Shown piece by piece: positions 17,484 to 26,184 of a stretch of 64,000 bases of DNA. Position 1 is the first letter of the stretch; each line of letters begins with the position of its first letter. Made by a program: the position numbers and the translations under genes. The stretch is from Phenylobacterium deserti (lineage in GTDB: Bacteria; Pseudomonadota; Alphaproteobacteria; Caulobacterales; Caulobacteraceae): assembly GCA_945883235.1 (NCBI GenBank), contig CAMCXF010000004.1:87608-151607 (forward strand), written 5' to 3'. The notes under the pieces were generated by a model. The model had not been told where the DNA came from. It worked only from the letters and a program-made list of their open reading frames with translations, and did no database searches.

Positions 17484-19328
17484 ATGAGCGATACCGGACC
17501 CGACGTTTCAGCGCCGGGACGCCCCAGTACGGGCCAGGCTTTGGCGCAGAATCTGTCCGAAGCGGCGGGCCGGCGCGAGAGGAGCCGAAATGTAGGCGCT
17601 CTGCGCAGACTGGCGCCGTATGCCCGTGCCCACTGGGGCAACGCGTCCATGGCCGGCTTGTTCCTGGTGCTATCGACCTGTGCAACCCTGGGCCTTTCCG
17701 GGGCCATCCGGCTGGTGGTGGACAACCTGACAGACAAGGGCCTCGACCCCGCCACCGTTGACCAGAAATTCCTGATTCTGGGCGGCGTTGCCGTCTGCCT
17801 AGCCGCCACCACGGCCATGCGGTTCTTCTTTGTCACCAAGGTCGGCGAGCGGATCGTGGCCGACCTGCGCAAGGCGACCTATGCCCATATCCTGACGCTG
17901 GACCCGTCCTATTTCCTGAAGACCCGCACCGGCGAAGTGCTGTCGCGGCTGACCACCGACATCGCCATCGTCGAGAGCCTGGTGGCGACGTCGGTCTCGG
18001 TGGCAGCGCGTAACCTGCTGACCCTGATCGGTGCCCTGGTCCTGCTGGTATTTGTAAGCCCGAAACTGACCGGGCTGGTGCTGCTGACCTTTCCGTTTGT
18101 GATCGCGCCGATCTTCCTGTTCGGACGCCGGGTGCGCAAACTGACTGCCTCGGCGCAGGATCGTTTCGCCGACGCCATCGGGGCGGCAGGTGAAAGCCTG
18201 GATGCGTTGGAGACGGTTCAGGCCTTCGGGCGCGAGCGCGCCGCGGCCACGCGTTTCGGGTCAGCTGTGGAGCAGGCGTTCCAGGCCCAGCTGCGAAGGA
18301 TCACCACACGGGCCATGATGACCGCCGCCGTGATCGTGCTGGTGTTCGGCGGCGTCGTCGTCGTGTTCTGGCTGGGCGTTCACGCGGGCCTTCGTGGGGA
18401 GATCAGCTGGGGTGCGCTATTCCAGTTTGCGTTCCTGTCGGTGATGGCCGCCGCGTCGGTCGGCGCACTGGGCGAAACCTGGGGCGAGGTACAAAAGGCG
18501 GCGGGGGCGATGGAACGGGTGGGCGAATTGCTCGACGCGCGGCCAGGTATCGCCCCCCCGGTCCATCCTACGGCGCTGCCGGTTCCGCCCCGGGGCGAGG
18601 TGATTTTTGAAAACGTCACGTTCGCCTATCCGGGACGACCCGATCTGCCGGCGCTCAACGACTTCAACCTGACCGTCAGGCCGGGTGAACGGGTGGCGCT
18701 GGTCGGCCCGTCGGGCGGCGGCAAGAGCACGGTGTTTCGGCTGTTGCTTCGGTTCTATGACCCGCAGGCTGGCCGCGTGCTGATGGACGGGGTCGATCTG
18801 CGTGAGGCTGAACCCGCAGAGGTCCGCGCGCGCCTGGCCCTGGTGGCGCAGGAGAGCCCGCTGTTCTCAGGCTCGGCTCTCGACAACATCCGCTATGGCC
18901 GCGAGGCCGCCACCGAAGAGGAGGTTCGCGCGGTGGTTCGCGCCGCCCAGGCCGAGGCTTTTCTGGCCGCCTTGCCCGAGGGGCTCAATACGTCGATTGG
19001 CGAGAAGGCGCGTACGCTGTCCGGCGGCCAGCGCCAGCGCCTGGCTATCGCCCGCGCCCTGGTCCGCGAAGCCCCGATCCTGCTGCTGGACGAGGCCACC
19101 AGCGCGCTGGACGCCGAGAACGAACAGCTGGTCCAGCGCGCGCTCGATGCGGCCATGAAGGACCACACCACCCTTGTGATCGCGCACCGTCTGGCCACCG
19201 TGCTCAAGGCGGACCGCATCGTGGTGATGGATGGAGGTCGCGTCGTAGAGTCCGGAACCCACAACGACCTCGTGGCCCGAAGCGGTCTCTATGCCCGCCT
19301 GGCGGCCCTGCAGTTCGAAGCGGCCTGA
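17484..19328 (+). CDS. ABC exporter, fused membrane and ATP-binding domains (MsbA/LmrA-like half transporter)
   Basis: A 614-residue half transporter. The membrane domain (about residues 40-340) has six hydrophobic helices. The ATPase domain shows Walker [10 protein letters not shown] (about 408-416), signature LSGGQ (about 512) and Walker B '[12 protein letters not shown]'. It would act as a homodimer pumping a lipid or drug-like substrate outward; the substrate cannot be told from sequence. ATG 17484 has an AAGGT site; an ATG at 17466 is also possible. nth follows after 2 bases, so the genes are probably co-transcribed. Confidence 0.9.
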   Translation: MSDTGPDVSAPGRPSTGQALAQNLSEAAGRRERSRNVGALRRLAPYARAHWGNASMAGLFLVLSTCATLGLSGAIRLVVDNLTDKGLDPATVDQKFLILGGVAVCLAATTAMRFFFVTKVGERIVADLRKATYAHILTLDPSYFLKTRTGEVLSRLTTDIAIVESLVATSVSVAARNLLTLIGALVLLVFVSPKLTGLVLLTFPFVIAPIFLFGRRVRKLTASAQDRFADAIGAAGESLDALETVQAFGRERAAATRFGSAVEQAFQAQLRRITTRAMMTAAVIVLVFGGVVVVFWLGVHAGLRGEISWGALFQFAFLSVMAAASVGALGETWGEVQKAAGAMERVGELLDARPGIAPPVHPTALPVPPRGEVIFENVTFAYPGRPDLPALNDFNLTVRPGERVALVGPSGGGKSTVFRLLLRFYDPQAGRVLMDGVDLREAEPAEVRARLALVAQESPLFSGSALDNIRYGREAATEEEVRAVVRAAQAEAFLAALPEGLNTSIGEKARTLSGGQRQRLAIARALVREAPILLLDEATSALDAENEQLVQRALDAAMKDHTTLVIAHRLATVLKADRIVVMDGGRVVESGTHNDLVARSGLYARLAALQFEAA

Positions 19329-19330
19329 GG

Positions 19331-20002
19331 ATGGCGAAGGCTGTCACGTCCCGAGCACGCACGAAGCCCGCCGAACAGGCCCGCGTGCTGGAACTGTTCG
19401 AACGCTTCGAAGCGCAGGAGAGCGATCCGCGGACAGAGCTGAGCTATGCAAGCGCCTATGAACTGGTGGTGGCCGTCGCGCTTTCGGCCCAGGCGACGGA
19501 CGTCTCGGTCAACAAGGCCACCGACAGGCTCTTCAAGGTCGCTGACACGCCGCAGAAGATGCTGGCCCTGGGTGAAGACGGCCTGAAGCCGTTCATCTCG
19601 TCCATCGGCCTGTTCAACACCAAGGCGAAGAACGTGATCCGGATGGCGGAGATCCTGATCGAACAGCACGGCGGAGAGGTGCCGTTGACCCGGGAGGCGC
19701 TTCAGGCCTTGCCCGGGGTTGGCCGCAAGACCGCCTCTGTGGTGTTGAACGAGCTAAGGATCGAACCGGCTATTGCCGTCGACACCCATGTCTTCCGGGT
19801 CGCCCACCGGCTGGGCCTTGCGACGGGCAAGACGCCGGACAAGGTCGAAGCCGAGCTGATGGCCATCGTGCCCGCAGCTGCCCTGGTGCGGGCGCACCAC
19901 TGGCTGATCCTGCATGGCCGTTACGTCTGTGTGGCCCGGCGACCGAAGTGCGAGGACTGCCCGGTGGCTGACCTCTGCCCGTCGAGGGCCCTTTTCGCCT
20001 AA
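19331..20002 (+). CDS. nth: Endonuclease III
   Basis: A 223-residue DNA glycosylase/AP lyase for oxidised pyrimidines in base excision repair. It shows the helix-hairpin-helix 'LPGVGRKTASVV' with catalytic Lys133, catalytic Asp151 in 'VDTHVFR', and the 4Fe-4S cluster cysteines C200-x6-C207-x2-C210-x5-C216 at the C terminus. It follows the ABC exporter by 2 bases, and its stop overlaps by 3 bases the stop of the convergent glutathionylspermidine synthase-like gene. Confidence 0.95.
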   Translation: MAKAVTSRARTKPAEQARVLELFERFEAQESDPRTELSYASAYELVVAVALSAQATDVSVNKATDRLFKVADTPQKMLALGEDGLKPFISSIGLFNTKAKNVIRMAEILIEQHGGEVPLTREALQALPGVGRKTASVVLNELRIEPAIAVDTHVFRVAHRLGLATGKTPDKVEAELMAIVPAAALVRAHHWLILHGRYVCVARRPKCEDCPVADLCPSRALFA

Positions 20003-21162
20003 CCGACGATCACGTGGGGGATGAACCGCGACAGGTTCTTGGTCACCCGGCTGCGGTCCTCGCGGATGCCGATCCCGGCTGGTTCGGCGTCGACCATCCA
20101 GGCGCCGATGATCGGGTAGTTGCCGGCGAAGCGGGTGATCGGGTGCAGGGCCTGGCGGATATGGCCCTCTTCGCCATAGCCCTGGTCCATCACCGTGGCG
20201 CGGCGGCCTTTGGCCACCAGCTCGATATTGGCCCCCTCGCGGGAGAACAGCGGCTTTCTCACGTACGAGTTGCCCAGCTCGGCCATGCGCGGATCATCCT
20301 CGAAGAACGCGGGCAACAGGTTGGGATGTCCGACATTGCGCTCCCACAAAAGGGGCAGCAGGCCCTTGTTGGACAGGATCGCCTTCCAGGCGGGTTCCAG
20401 GAACAAGGTCTTTGAGCCGCCGACCCGGGCGGCATAGTCCTCGCGGAACATCTCCTCCCAGGGATAGAGTTTGAACAACGCCTGGATGATGAAGTTGTCC
20501 TGGTCCACGAACCGGCCGTCGGCATCGAGGCCGATCTTGTCGATGGCCACGAACTTGGGCTCGATCCCGGCCTGGATGGCAATGTCCTCGAGATATCTCA
20601 CCGTCTGGCGATCCTCGACGGACTCTTCGTCGCTGGCAAAATGCACAAAGCCGCCGGCGGGAAAGATCGCCTTGAAGCGGTTCTGCAGTTGCTCATGCAG
20701 GCTGTTGAACTGGTCGGTGTCGGCGGGCAGACGGCCGGCGGCGATCATCTCCTCCAGCCAGATCCACTGGAAGGTGCCGGTTTCATAGATACTGGTGGGC
20801 GTGTCGGCGTTGTATTCGAACAGCTTCGCCGGGCCGGTGCCGTCATAGGCGAAATCGAAGCGGCCATAGAGCGACGGGGCCCTGGCTTTCCAGCTGTTGG
20901 CGACGTCATCGCGGGACGCTTCCGGGATCGCCAGTCTGGCCATCAGGGCCTCGCTGCCGGCCACCTCATCGACGAGGTCGAGGCAGAGCGCGTGAAGGGC
21001 GCGCGCGGGTTCTTCGATGCCGTCTTCGATCTCGGCGAGGGAGAACTGGTAGTAGGCGCGTTCGTCCCAGTAGCGGGCACCGTCAAGGTGGCGCCACGTG
21101 AAACCCAGCGCCTCAGCGCGCGCGTCCCAGCCGGGGCGTTCGAGAGTTTTGACGCGTTTCAT
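19999..21162 (-). CDS. yjfC: Glutathionylspermidine synthase-like ATP-grasp protein (YjfC/YgiC type)
   Basis: A 387-residue protein matching the synthetase half of glutathionylspermidine synthase. Stretches such as 'LFEYNADTPTSIYETGTFQW', 'SDEESVEDRQTVRYLEDIA', 'FLEPAWKAILSNKGLLPLLW' and 'YVRKPLFSREGANIEL' are characteristic. It has the ATP-grasp fold without the amidase domain, so it probably joins an amine to a peptide-like substrate; the actual substrates of YjfC/YgiC proteins are not established. It lies downstream of pspA and yjfI in the same direction, as yjfC accompanies the yjf genes in E. coli. Repeat copy D separates it from pspA. Confidence 0.85.
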   Translation of the reverse strand: MKRVKTLERPGWDARAEALGFTWRHLDGARYWDERAYYQFSLAEIEDGIEEPARALHALCLDLVDEVAGSEALMARLAIPEASRDDVANSWKARAPSLYGRFDFAYDGTGPAKLFEYNADTPTSIYETGTFQWIWLEEMIAAGRLPADTDQFNSLHEQLQNRFKAIFPAGGFVHFASDEESVEDRQTVRYLEDIAIQAGIEPKFVAIDKIGLDADGRFVDQDNFIIQALFKLYPWEEMFREDYAARVGGSKTLFLEPAWKAILSNKGLLPLLWERNVGHPNLLPAFFEDDPRMAELGNSYVRKPLFSREGANIELVAKGRRATVMDQGYGEEGHIRQALHPITRFAGNYPIIGAWMVDAEPAGIGIREDRSRVTKNLSRFIPHVIVG

Positions 21163-21173
21163 CGTGTTCTCCT

Positions 21174-21349
21174 AACCTCCCCCGCGGAGCGGCGGGAGGG
21201 GGACCATCGGCCGAAGAGCCGATGGTGGAGGGGGCGAGCGGCAGGCTCAGCGCAAGCGGAGAGATGAAGCTTCAGCGGGTGGGGCATGCCCCCTCCACCA
21301 CGCCCTCTTCGGGGCGCGGTCCCCCTCCCGCCACTTTGTGGGGGAGGTA
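21174..21349. repeat. Interspersed composite inverted repeat, copy D
   Basis: The left arm (about 21174-21236) contains 'GGGAGGGGGACCATCGG', and the right arm (about 21283-21349) contains 'CGCGGTCCCCCTCCCGCC' in inverse orientation. Both arms carry the GGTGGAGGGGG / CCCCCTCCACC block of the family. The ~45-base centre differs from copies A-C. It fills the gap between pspA and the yjfC-like gene. Confidence 0.7.
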
Positions 21350-21353
21350 GAAT

Positions 21354-22115
21354 CTAGGACTCCTCGGACCGTTTGACCGGCTGGGCCTCGATCCGCAGAT
21401 GTGGAGCTTCCAGCATGGGCATCGGTTCGGCGGCAGGAGCCTTCAATCGCGCCAGGACGTCGCTGGCCGAGGAGTGGCCCGGCAGGATGCCAGCGGCCTG
21501 CAGCTTGGCGTCGAGGTCGGCGCCGGTACGGCGATCCTCGAGTTCGCCGGCGGCCTTGAACTTCTCGTCGGCGATCATCTGGCGCTCCTTGATGCGCTTC
21601 AGGCTGTCGGCGGCGGAACCCAATCGGGCGGATGCGCCGGCACCCTGCGAGGCGACAGCCGCCTGGGCGCGCTGGACGCTGTCGTTGACCTTCACCACGT
21701 CGATCTCACGGCGTAGGGTTTCGACCCGCTGCTGGGTGGCGGCGATGGTCTTGTGCATCCGCTCCTCGGCGACCTTCATCTCGGCCAGCTGGGGGGTTTT
21801 GGCGGTGACATCGGTCTCCAGCTCGGAAATCCGCTGGGCGACCTCCATGGCCAAGGCCTCGTCGCCCTTGGCGAGCGCGGCCCGGGCCGAGCTTTCATAG
21901 CGGCTGGCCTGATCACTGAGGTTCTGCAGTTCCTTCTCGATCATCCGGCGGCGCGCCACCAGGGTGGCCAGGTCGTCGCGGGCACGGCCCAGCGCGTTGT
22001 CGGCGTCGCGAATTTCCTGATCCAGGATCTTCAGCGCATTGGCGTCAACGACGGCGGCACCGGCCTCATGAGCGGTGCCGCGGAATAGGGTGATCAGCTT
22101 TGTGAAGATGGACAT
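21354..22115 (-). CDS. PspA/IM30 family membrane-stress protein (YjfJ type)
   Basis: A 253-residue, almost entirely helical protein. It has an N-terminal amphipathic start 'MSIFTKLITLFRG', long coiled-coil segments and a conserved 'AVAAQGAG'-like region. PspA/IM30 proteins form large assemblies on the inner membrane and guard its integrity. ATG 22115 is supported by AAGGGG; the frame is open upstream but would erase the amphipathic N terminus. It lies 11 bases after yjfI. No pspF, pspB or pspC is present, so control must come from elsewhere, possibly from the YjfI-type protein. Confidence 0.88.
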   Translation of the reverse strand: MSIFTKLITLFRGTAHEAGAAVVDANALKILDQEIRDADNALGRARDDLATLVARRRMIEKELQNLSDQASRYESSARAALAKGDEALAMEVAQRISELETDVTAKTPQLAEMKVAEERMHKTIAATQQRVETLRREIDVVKVNDSVQRAQAAVASQGAGASARLGSAADSLKRIKERQMIADEKFKAAGELEDRRTGADLDAKLQAAGILPGHSSASDVLARLKAPAAEPMPMLEAPHLRIEAQPVKRSEES

Positions 22116-22126
22116 CTGGGACCCCT

Positions 22127-22789
22127 TTAAGACGCGGACGCGAAGTTCTGGCGCAGCTCGTCGGCGGCGCGGATAGCGTTCTCGGCCAGCATCCGCAACT
22201 CGATCACCACGGTCTGCAAGGTCGTCTTGCACGAAAGCTCACCGAAGATTTCGTAGTAGTCGCGATCCGCCACCGTGGTGATGCCGAAGTTGGACAGCGG
22301 CACCAGCTTCTGGGCCTTCAACAGGAAGACGTTGAAGGCGGTCGGATTTTCCTGCTCGTCCACCGGCCACATCAGGGCAGAGACGACAATCTGCTCCAGC
22401 CCGACGCTGAGATAGATCGGCAGGTCGCCGAACTCGTTCATGGTGATCTGCAGGACGGGGTCGGTCCCCTCGAGCACGCGGGCGGTCATCTCGCCGTCGC
22501 GCAGCAGTTTTGAGTCACTGAGCGCTTCGGCAAGTGACTTCACCGACCAATCGGTGTCGATGACATGATCCATCTGGTACGATCCTCGCGGAGGGTTTGG
22601 GTCTCTCAGCGCCGGTCCGCGGCTCGACGCTGTGATGATAGAGCGTGCGGCAGCCTGGATATCGGACTTGGCGCCGGGGGGAACCCAGAGTTCCAGCTTC
22701 ACGAGCCCGAGACGCTGTCGCTCGTTGCGCCAGAGCCGGGTCCGTTCCGCGGGGCTCAGGCCCGCCGCCTTGTCCTTAGGCTTTCGCAT
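22127..22789 (-). CDS. yjfI: DUF2170 (YjfI-type) protein with an N-terminal ribbon-helix-helix-like extension
   Basis: A 220-residue protein. Residues ~75-220 are DUF2170 ('WSVKSLAEALSDSKLLRDGE', 'DLPIYLSVGLEQIVVSALMW', 'RDYYEIFGELSCKT'), the whole of E. coli YjfI. Residues 1-~50 are an added basic segment (RTRLWRNERQRLGLVKLELW, then VPPGAKSDIQAAARS), which resembles the ribbon-helix-helix of MazE-like antitoxins. A 24-bp palindrome lies directly upstream at 22791-22814. I infer that this protein binds DNA and controls the divergent yjf cluster. ATG 22789 precedes the basic segment; a later ATG would give the bare DUF2170 form. Confidence 0.82.
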   Translation of the reverse strand: MRKPKDKAAGLSPAERTRLWRNERQRLGLVKLELWVPPGAKSDIQAAARSIITASSRGPALRDPNPPRGSYQMDHVIDTDWSVKSLAEALSDSKLLRDGEMTARVLEGTDPVLQITMNEFGDLPIYLSVGLEQIVVSALMWPVDEQENPTAFNVFLLKAQKLVPLSNFGITTVADRDYYEIFGELSCKTTLQTVVIELRMLAENAIRAADELRQNFASAS

Positions 22790-22790
22790 T

Positions 22791-22814
22791 TGTTCGCGTA
22801 TACATACGCGTACA
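22791..22814. promoter_or_regulatory. 24-bp near-perfect palindrome between the divergent yjfI and yjfK genes
   Basis: The core CGCGTAT-AC-ATACGCG is a perfect 7+2+7 inverted repeat. Outer TGT and ACA extend it to 24 bases with a single mismatched base pair. It touches the yjfI start codon region and abuts the -35 box of the yjfK promoter, so a bound protein would block both directions. Confidence 0.7.
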
Positions 22815-22815
22815 T

Positions 22816-22843
22816 TTGACAGTCTGCAAGATGCGACTATGAT
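22816..22843 (+). promoter_or_regulatory. Sigma-70-type promoter of yjfK-yjfL-yjfM
   Basis: A perfect -35 box TTGACA (22816-22821), a 16-base spacer and a -10 box TATGAT (22838-22843) precede the yjfK start by 15 bases. The -35 box begins 1 base after the palindromic operator candidate. Confidence 0.65.
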
Positions 22844-22858
22844 CCGGTTTCGAGAAGG

Positions 22859-23515
22859 ATGAATGACGTGGTCTTCCGGGGTCTGTTTGGCAAGGGTCGG
22901 CGTGGCGCGGAACAGGCGCCGGCGCTGCCGGTCGTGCGCAACATTACCATTGGCCGCAGCGTGCGCCTGGATCCGCTGGCCTGGCGTCGGCTGGGGTCTG
23001 CTGCGAAGTTCAGCCTCGACACCAATACGCTGGAGATCGTGGCGCAGGGCCGCATCGATCTGGGTGCCGACGGCTATGTCCACCGGTTCTATACCAACGA
23101 AGACCTGATGCTGCAGATGGTCAGTCCGGACGCCGAGGGTCTGGGTGCCGACGATTTCACGATCTTCATGCCCTGGGCGTCGGCCTATCCGCCGGATGCG
23201 GGGGCCAAACGCCGCTGGGCCGACAGGCTGCGCGCGCGGACCTTTGAGGCCGACGATCTGCCCGAGTATCGCCGCTTCTGGTTCGGCGACGCCGACGAGT
23301 TACAGGATCCGGTCAGTTTCTGGGAAAACGTCTATGATGACCGTGCGGGCGTCGATGCCCGGCGTATCTACCAGACCTCGATGCTGTTTGCCCGGGACCT
23401 TCCCGGCGAGGGGCGCGAACTTCTGCTCGCGATCGAAATGGAACCCAAGGACGGCGACCTGACCCACGAGATCATGGTCGGCATTCCGCTGAACGTCGGA
23501 GAATTTGAAGCATGA
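22859..23515 (+). CDS. yjfK: DUF2491 family protein (YjfK type)
   Basis: A 218-residue cytoplasmic-looking protein with the DUF2491 features 'VRLDPLAWRRLGSAAKFSLD' and 'DEIQDPVSFWE'-like 'DELQDPVSFWENVY'. Its function is unknown; E. coli YjfK belongs to the PspA (YjfJ) operon. The ATG at 22859 is very close to the GAGAAGG site, so a GTG at 22868 ('MVFRGLFGKG') is an alternative. It overlaps yjfL by 4 bases (ATGA), showing translational coupling. Confidence 0.82.
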   Translation: MNDVVFRGLFGKGRRGAEQAPALPVVRNITIGRSVRLDPLAWRRLGSAAKFSLDTNTLEIVAQGRIDLGADGYVHRFYTNEDLMLQMVSPDAEGLGADDFTIFMPWASAYPPDAGAKRRWADRLRARTFEADDLPEYRRFWFGDADELQDPVSFWENVYDDRAGVDARRIYQTSMLFARDLPGEGRELLLAIEMEPKDGDLTHEIMVGIPLNVGEFEA

Positions 23516-23928
23516 CCTTTGATCCCATGGTGTTTACCGCCGGTGCGCTGAACTTCGGCCTGGCCTTTCTGGCGGCGGGCGGCTTCGCCCTGATCTTCAA
23601 GGCCGTCTATCGGTGGATTACGCCGCATGACGAAGGCGCGCTGATCCGGGCCGGCAACTCTGCCGCCGCCGTTGCCCTGGGCGGGGCGCTGATCGGTTAT
23701 GTGATTCCCCTGGCGTCGGCCCTGACCCAGACCCATTCCTTGCCTGAGTTTGTCGCCTGGGCCCTGCTGGCCGGCGTCATTCAGATCGCCACCTTCTGGA
23801 TCGTGCGCCGGATCGCCCTGCCGGACGTCTCGGCCCGCATCGAGCGTGGCGAAATGTCTACTGCCCTCTATCTGATGTTGATCTCCATCGCAGTCGGCAT
23901 CCTGAACGCCGCCTGCATGACGGCGTAA
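23512..23928 (+). CDS. yjfL: DUF350 family inner-membrane protein (YjfL type)
   Basis: A 138-residue protein with four predicted membrane helices (about residues 6-28, 45-70, 75-98 and 110-135). 'YRWITPHDEGALIRAGNSAA' and 'LGGALIGYVIPLASAL' are typical of DUF350. Its function is not known; it co-occurs with PspA, DUF2491 and DUF1190 proteins. It overlaps yjfK by 4 bases and is followed by yjfM after 5 bases, so it sits inside a tight operon. Confidence 0.85.
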   Translation: MTFDPMVFTAGALNFGLAFLAAGGFALIFKAVYRWITPHDEGALIRAGNSAAAVALGGALIGYVIPLASALTQTHSLPEFVAWALLAGVIQIATFWIVRRIALPDVSARIERGEMSTALYLMLISIAVGILNAACMTA

Positions 23929-23933
23929 CGACG

Positions 23934-24533
23934 ATGAAACGCTCCCGGAAACTTGCCCTCACCAGCCTGATGGCCATCGGCGGCGTGTCGCTCACCGCCT
24001 GCGGCGACCAGCCCAATGTGACCATCGCCGACCAGGGCCAGACGGTCGACGCCTACACCTATCAGTCCCTGCAGGAGTGCAAGGACAAGAATGACGTTCC
24101 CGACGACGCCTGCGACACCGGCATGAAGAAGGCCAAGGACGAAGAAGCCTCCGAAGCCAAGTACGCCGACAGCAAGACCTGTGAGGACGTCTACGGCCCC
24201 GGCCAGTGTGTGCCGCGCAGTTCGGCGGGCAACGGCTCGTTCTGGGGACCGCTGGTCACCGGCTTCGTGGTCGGCCAGATGATGAACGGCGGCTGGGGCG
24301 GCGGCGGCCTCTACCGCGACTATCGCAACGGCGGCTATTACAGCCGGGGCGGCGGTCCGCTGATGACCGACTATTCCACAGGCCGCACCCGCATCGGTTC
24401 GCGCAGCTTCGATCCCCCCGACACCTTCAGACCGCCGGAGCGCATGCAGACCCGGTCGTCGGTGATCTCGCGTGGTGGCTTCGGCGGGCGAATGGAGAGC
24501 AGCCGCAGCAGCCGGGGGAGTTGGGGCGGCTAG
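23934..24533 (+). CDS. yjfM: DUF1190 family lipoprotein (YjfM type)
   Basis: A 199-residue lipoprotein with signal sequence and lipobox LTAC. The mature part has a DUF1190 segment with paired cysteines ('SLQECKDKNDVPDDACDTGM', 'CEDVYGPGQCVPR') followed by a long Gly/Arg/Ser-rich low-complexity tail. It is presumably attached to a membrane on the periplasmic side. It is the last gene of yjfKLM and completes the PspA-associated gene set in this window. Confidence 0.82.
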   Translation: MKRSRKLALTSLMAIGGVSLTACGDQPNVTIADQGQTVDAYTYQSLQECKDKNDVPDDACDTGMKKAKDEEASEAKYADSKTCEDVYGPGQCVPRSSAGNGSFWGPLVTGFVVGQMMNGGWGGGGLYRDYRNGGYYSRGGGPLMTDYSTGRTRIGSRSFDPPDTFRPPERMQTRSSVISRGGFGGRMESSRSSRGSWGG

Positions 24534-24590
24534 CCTCCTTAACCCTTTCACTGTAATCCGCGCGGCCTGAACTGCCACGAAAGCCCACCC

Positions 24591-25580
24591 ATGCCTGAGC
24601 TCTACGATGTTGCCGCCATCGGCAATGCCATTGTCGACGTGATTGCGCCGGCGACCGACGCCTGGCTGGATGAGAACGAGCTGACCAAGGGCGCGATGAT
24701 GCTGGTGGATCCGGCGCGCAGCGCGCTGCTCTATTCGCGGATGAACCTGGCGGTAGAAGCCTCAGGCGGTTCGGCGGCCAATACCATTGCCGGTGTGGCC
24801 AGTTTCGGCGGCAAGGGCGCGTTTATGGGCAAGGTCGCCGACGACGAGCTGGGCCGCACGTTTGCGCGCGACATGCGCGAAATCGGGGCGCGGTTCGAGA
24901 ATCAGCCGCTGGTTGGCGGTCCGGCGACGGCGGTCTCGATGATCAATGTGACGCCTGACGCGCAGCGCACCATGTGCACGTTCCTGGGCGCGTCGGTGGA
25001 GTTCACCGATACCGACGTGGATGCGGCCGTCGTCGAGGCGTCGACCATCGTCTATCTCGAGGGTTATCTGTTCGACGCCGAGGCGGCCCGGCGCGCGTTC
25101 GCCAAGGCGGCGGGGCTGGCGCACGGTGCCGGCCGCAAGATCGCGCTGACGCTCTCCGACAGCTTTGTGGTGGAACGCCATCGCGGCGGTCTGCTGGGCT
25201 TCATCGAGACCCAGGTCGATCTGCTGTTCGCCAATGAGAGCGAACTGCTGGCGTTGTTCGAGACGGATAGCTTCGATGAGGCGTGCGAGGCGCTTCGCAC
25301 CCGCTGTGATCTGGCCGCCGTCACCCGCAGTGACAAGGGCTCGGTGATCCTGTCACACGGCGAGCGGCTGACCGTGAAGGCCGAGCCGGTCGAGAAAGTC
25401 GTGGACACAACCGGCGCAGGCGACCAATACGCAGCCGGATTCATGTTCGGCCTCTCGCGGAGCCGGCCGCTGCAGCAATGCGGACAGCTGGCCTCACTGG
25501 CGGCGGCCGAGGTGATTGCGCACTATGGCCCGCGCCCACAGGTTTCACTGAAGGACCTGGCCGCGTCCAAGGGATACTGA
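24591..25580 (+). CDS. PfkB-family kinase, adenosine kinase-like
   Basis: A 329-residue ribokinase-fold protein. It has the N-terminal 'VAAIGNAIVDVIAPATD', the substrate-side glycine pair 'SGGSAANTIAGVASFGGKGA' and the C-terminal catalytic motif 'DTTGAGDQYAAGF', whose Asp is the base. Alphaproteobacterial relatives are annotated as adenosine kinase or sugar kinase; the substrate is not proven. It lies 4 bases before hisB in the same direction, so it may share a transcript with the his operon, but the function gives no obvious link. Confidence 0.85.
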   Translation: MPELYDVAAIGNAIVDVIAPATDAWLDENELTKGAMMLVDPARSALLYSRMNLAVEASGGSAANTIAGVASFGGKGAFMGKVADDELGRTFARDMREIGARFENQPLVGGPATAVSMINVTPDAQRTMCTFLGASVEFTDTDVDAAVVEASTIVYLEGYLFDAEAARRAFAKAAGLAHGAGRKIALTLSDSFVVERHRGGLLGFIETQVDLLFANESELLALFETDSFDEACEALRTRCDLAAVTRSDKGSVILSHGERLTVKAEPVEKVVDTTGAGDQYAAGFMFGLSRSRPLQQCGQLASLAAAEVIAHYGPRPQVSLKDLAASKGY

Positions 25581-25584
25581 GCCG

Positions 25585-26175
25585 ATGAGCCGCAAGGCCG
25601 AAGTCGTCCGCAACACCAAGGAAACCCAGATCCGCATCGCCGTGGATCTGGACGGGACAGGTGCGTCCGAAATCTCGACCGGTATCGGCTTCTTCGACCA
25701 CATGCTGGAAAGCTTCGCCCGGCACGGCGGCATCGACCTGAAGGTCGAGACCAAGGGCGATCTGCACATCGACATGCACCACACCGTAGAGGACACCGGC
25801 ATCGTGCTGGGCCAGGCGATCAAGGACGCGATCCCCGGCTTCAAGGGCATCCGCCGGTTCGGGCACGCCTATATCCCGATGGACGAGACACTCAGCCGGT
25901 GCGCCATCGACCTGTCCAATCGCCCCTATCTGATCTGGAAGGTGGATTTCAAGACGCCGAAGGTGGGCGACATGGACACCGAGCTGTTCAAGGAATTCCA
26001 CCACGCGTTCGCCATGAACTGCGGCGCCTGCGTGCATCTGGAAACGCTCTACGGCACCAACTCGCACCACATCGCCGAGAGCGGATTCAAGGCTCTGGCA
26101 CGCGCGCTACGGCATGCCGTGGAGCTGGACCCCAAGACCCATGGCCTCGCGCCATCCACGAAGGGCGTGCTCTAG
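25585..26175 (+). CDS. hisB: Imidazoleglycerol-phosphate dehydratase
   Basis: A 196-residue single-domain HisB, which removes water from imidazole glycerol phosphate in step six of histidine synthesis. It shows the two manganese-binding histidine motifs 'DHMLESFARHGG...DLHIDMHHTVEDTG' and 'NSHHIAESGFKA'. There is no fused histidinol-phosphatase domain, as is normal in alphaproteobacteria. It is the first gene of hisBHAFE. Confidence 0.96.
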   Translation: MSRKAEVVRNTKETQIRIAVDLDGTGASEISTGIGFFDHMLESFARHGGIDLKVETKGDLHIDMHHTVEDTGIVLGQAIKDAIPGFKGIRRFGHAYIPMDETLSRCAIDLSNRPYLIWKVDFKTPKVGDMDTELFKEFHHAFAMNCGACVHLETLYGTNSHHIAESGFKALARALRHAVELDPKTHGLAPSTKGVL

Positions 26176-26184
26176 GAAACCCCT

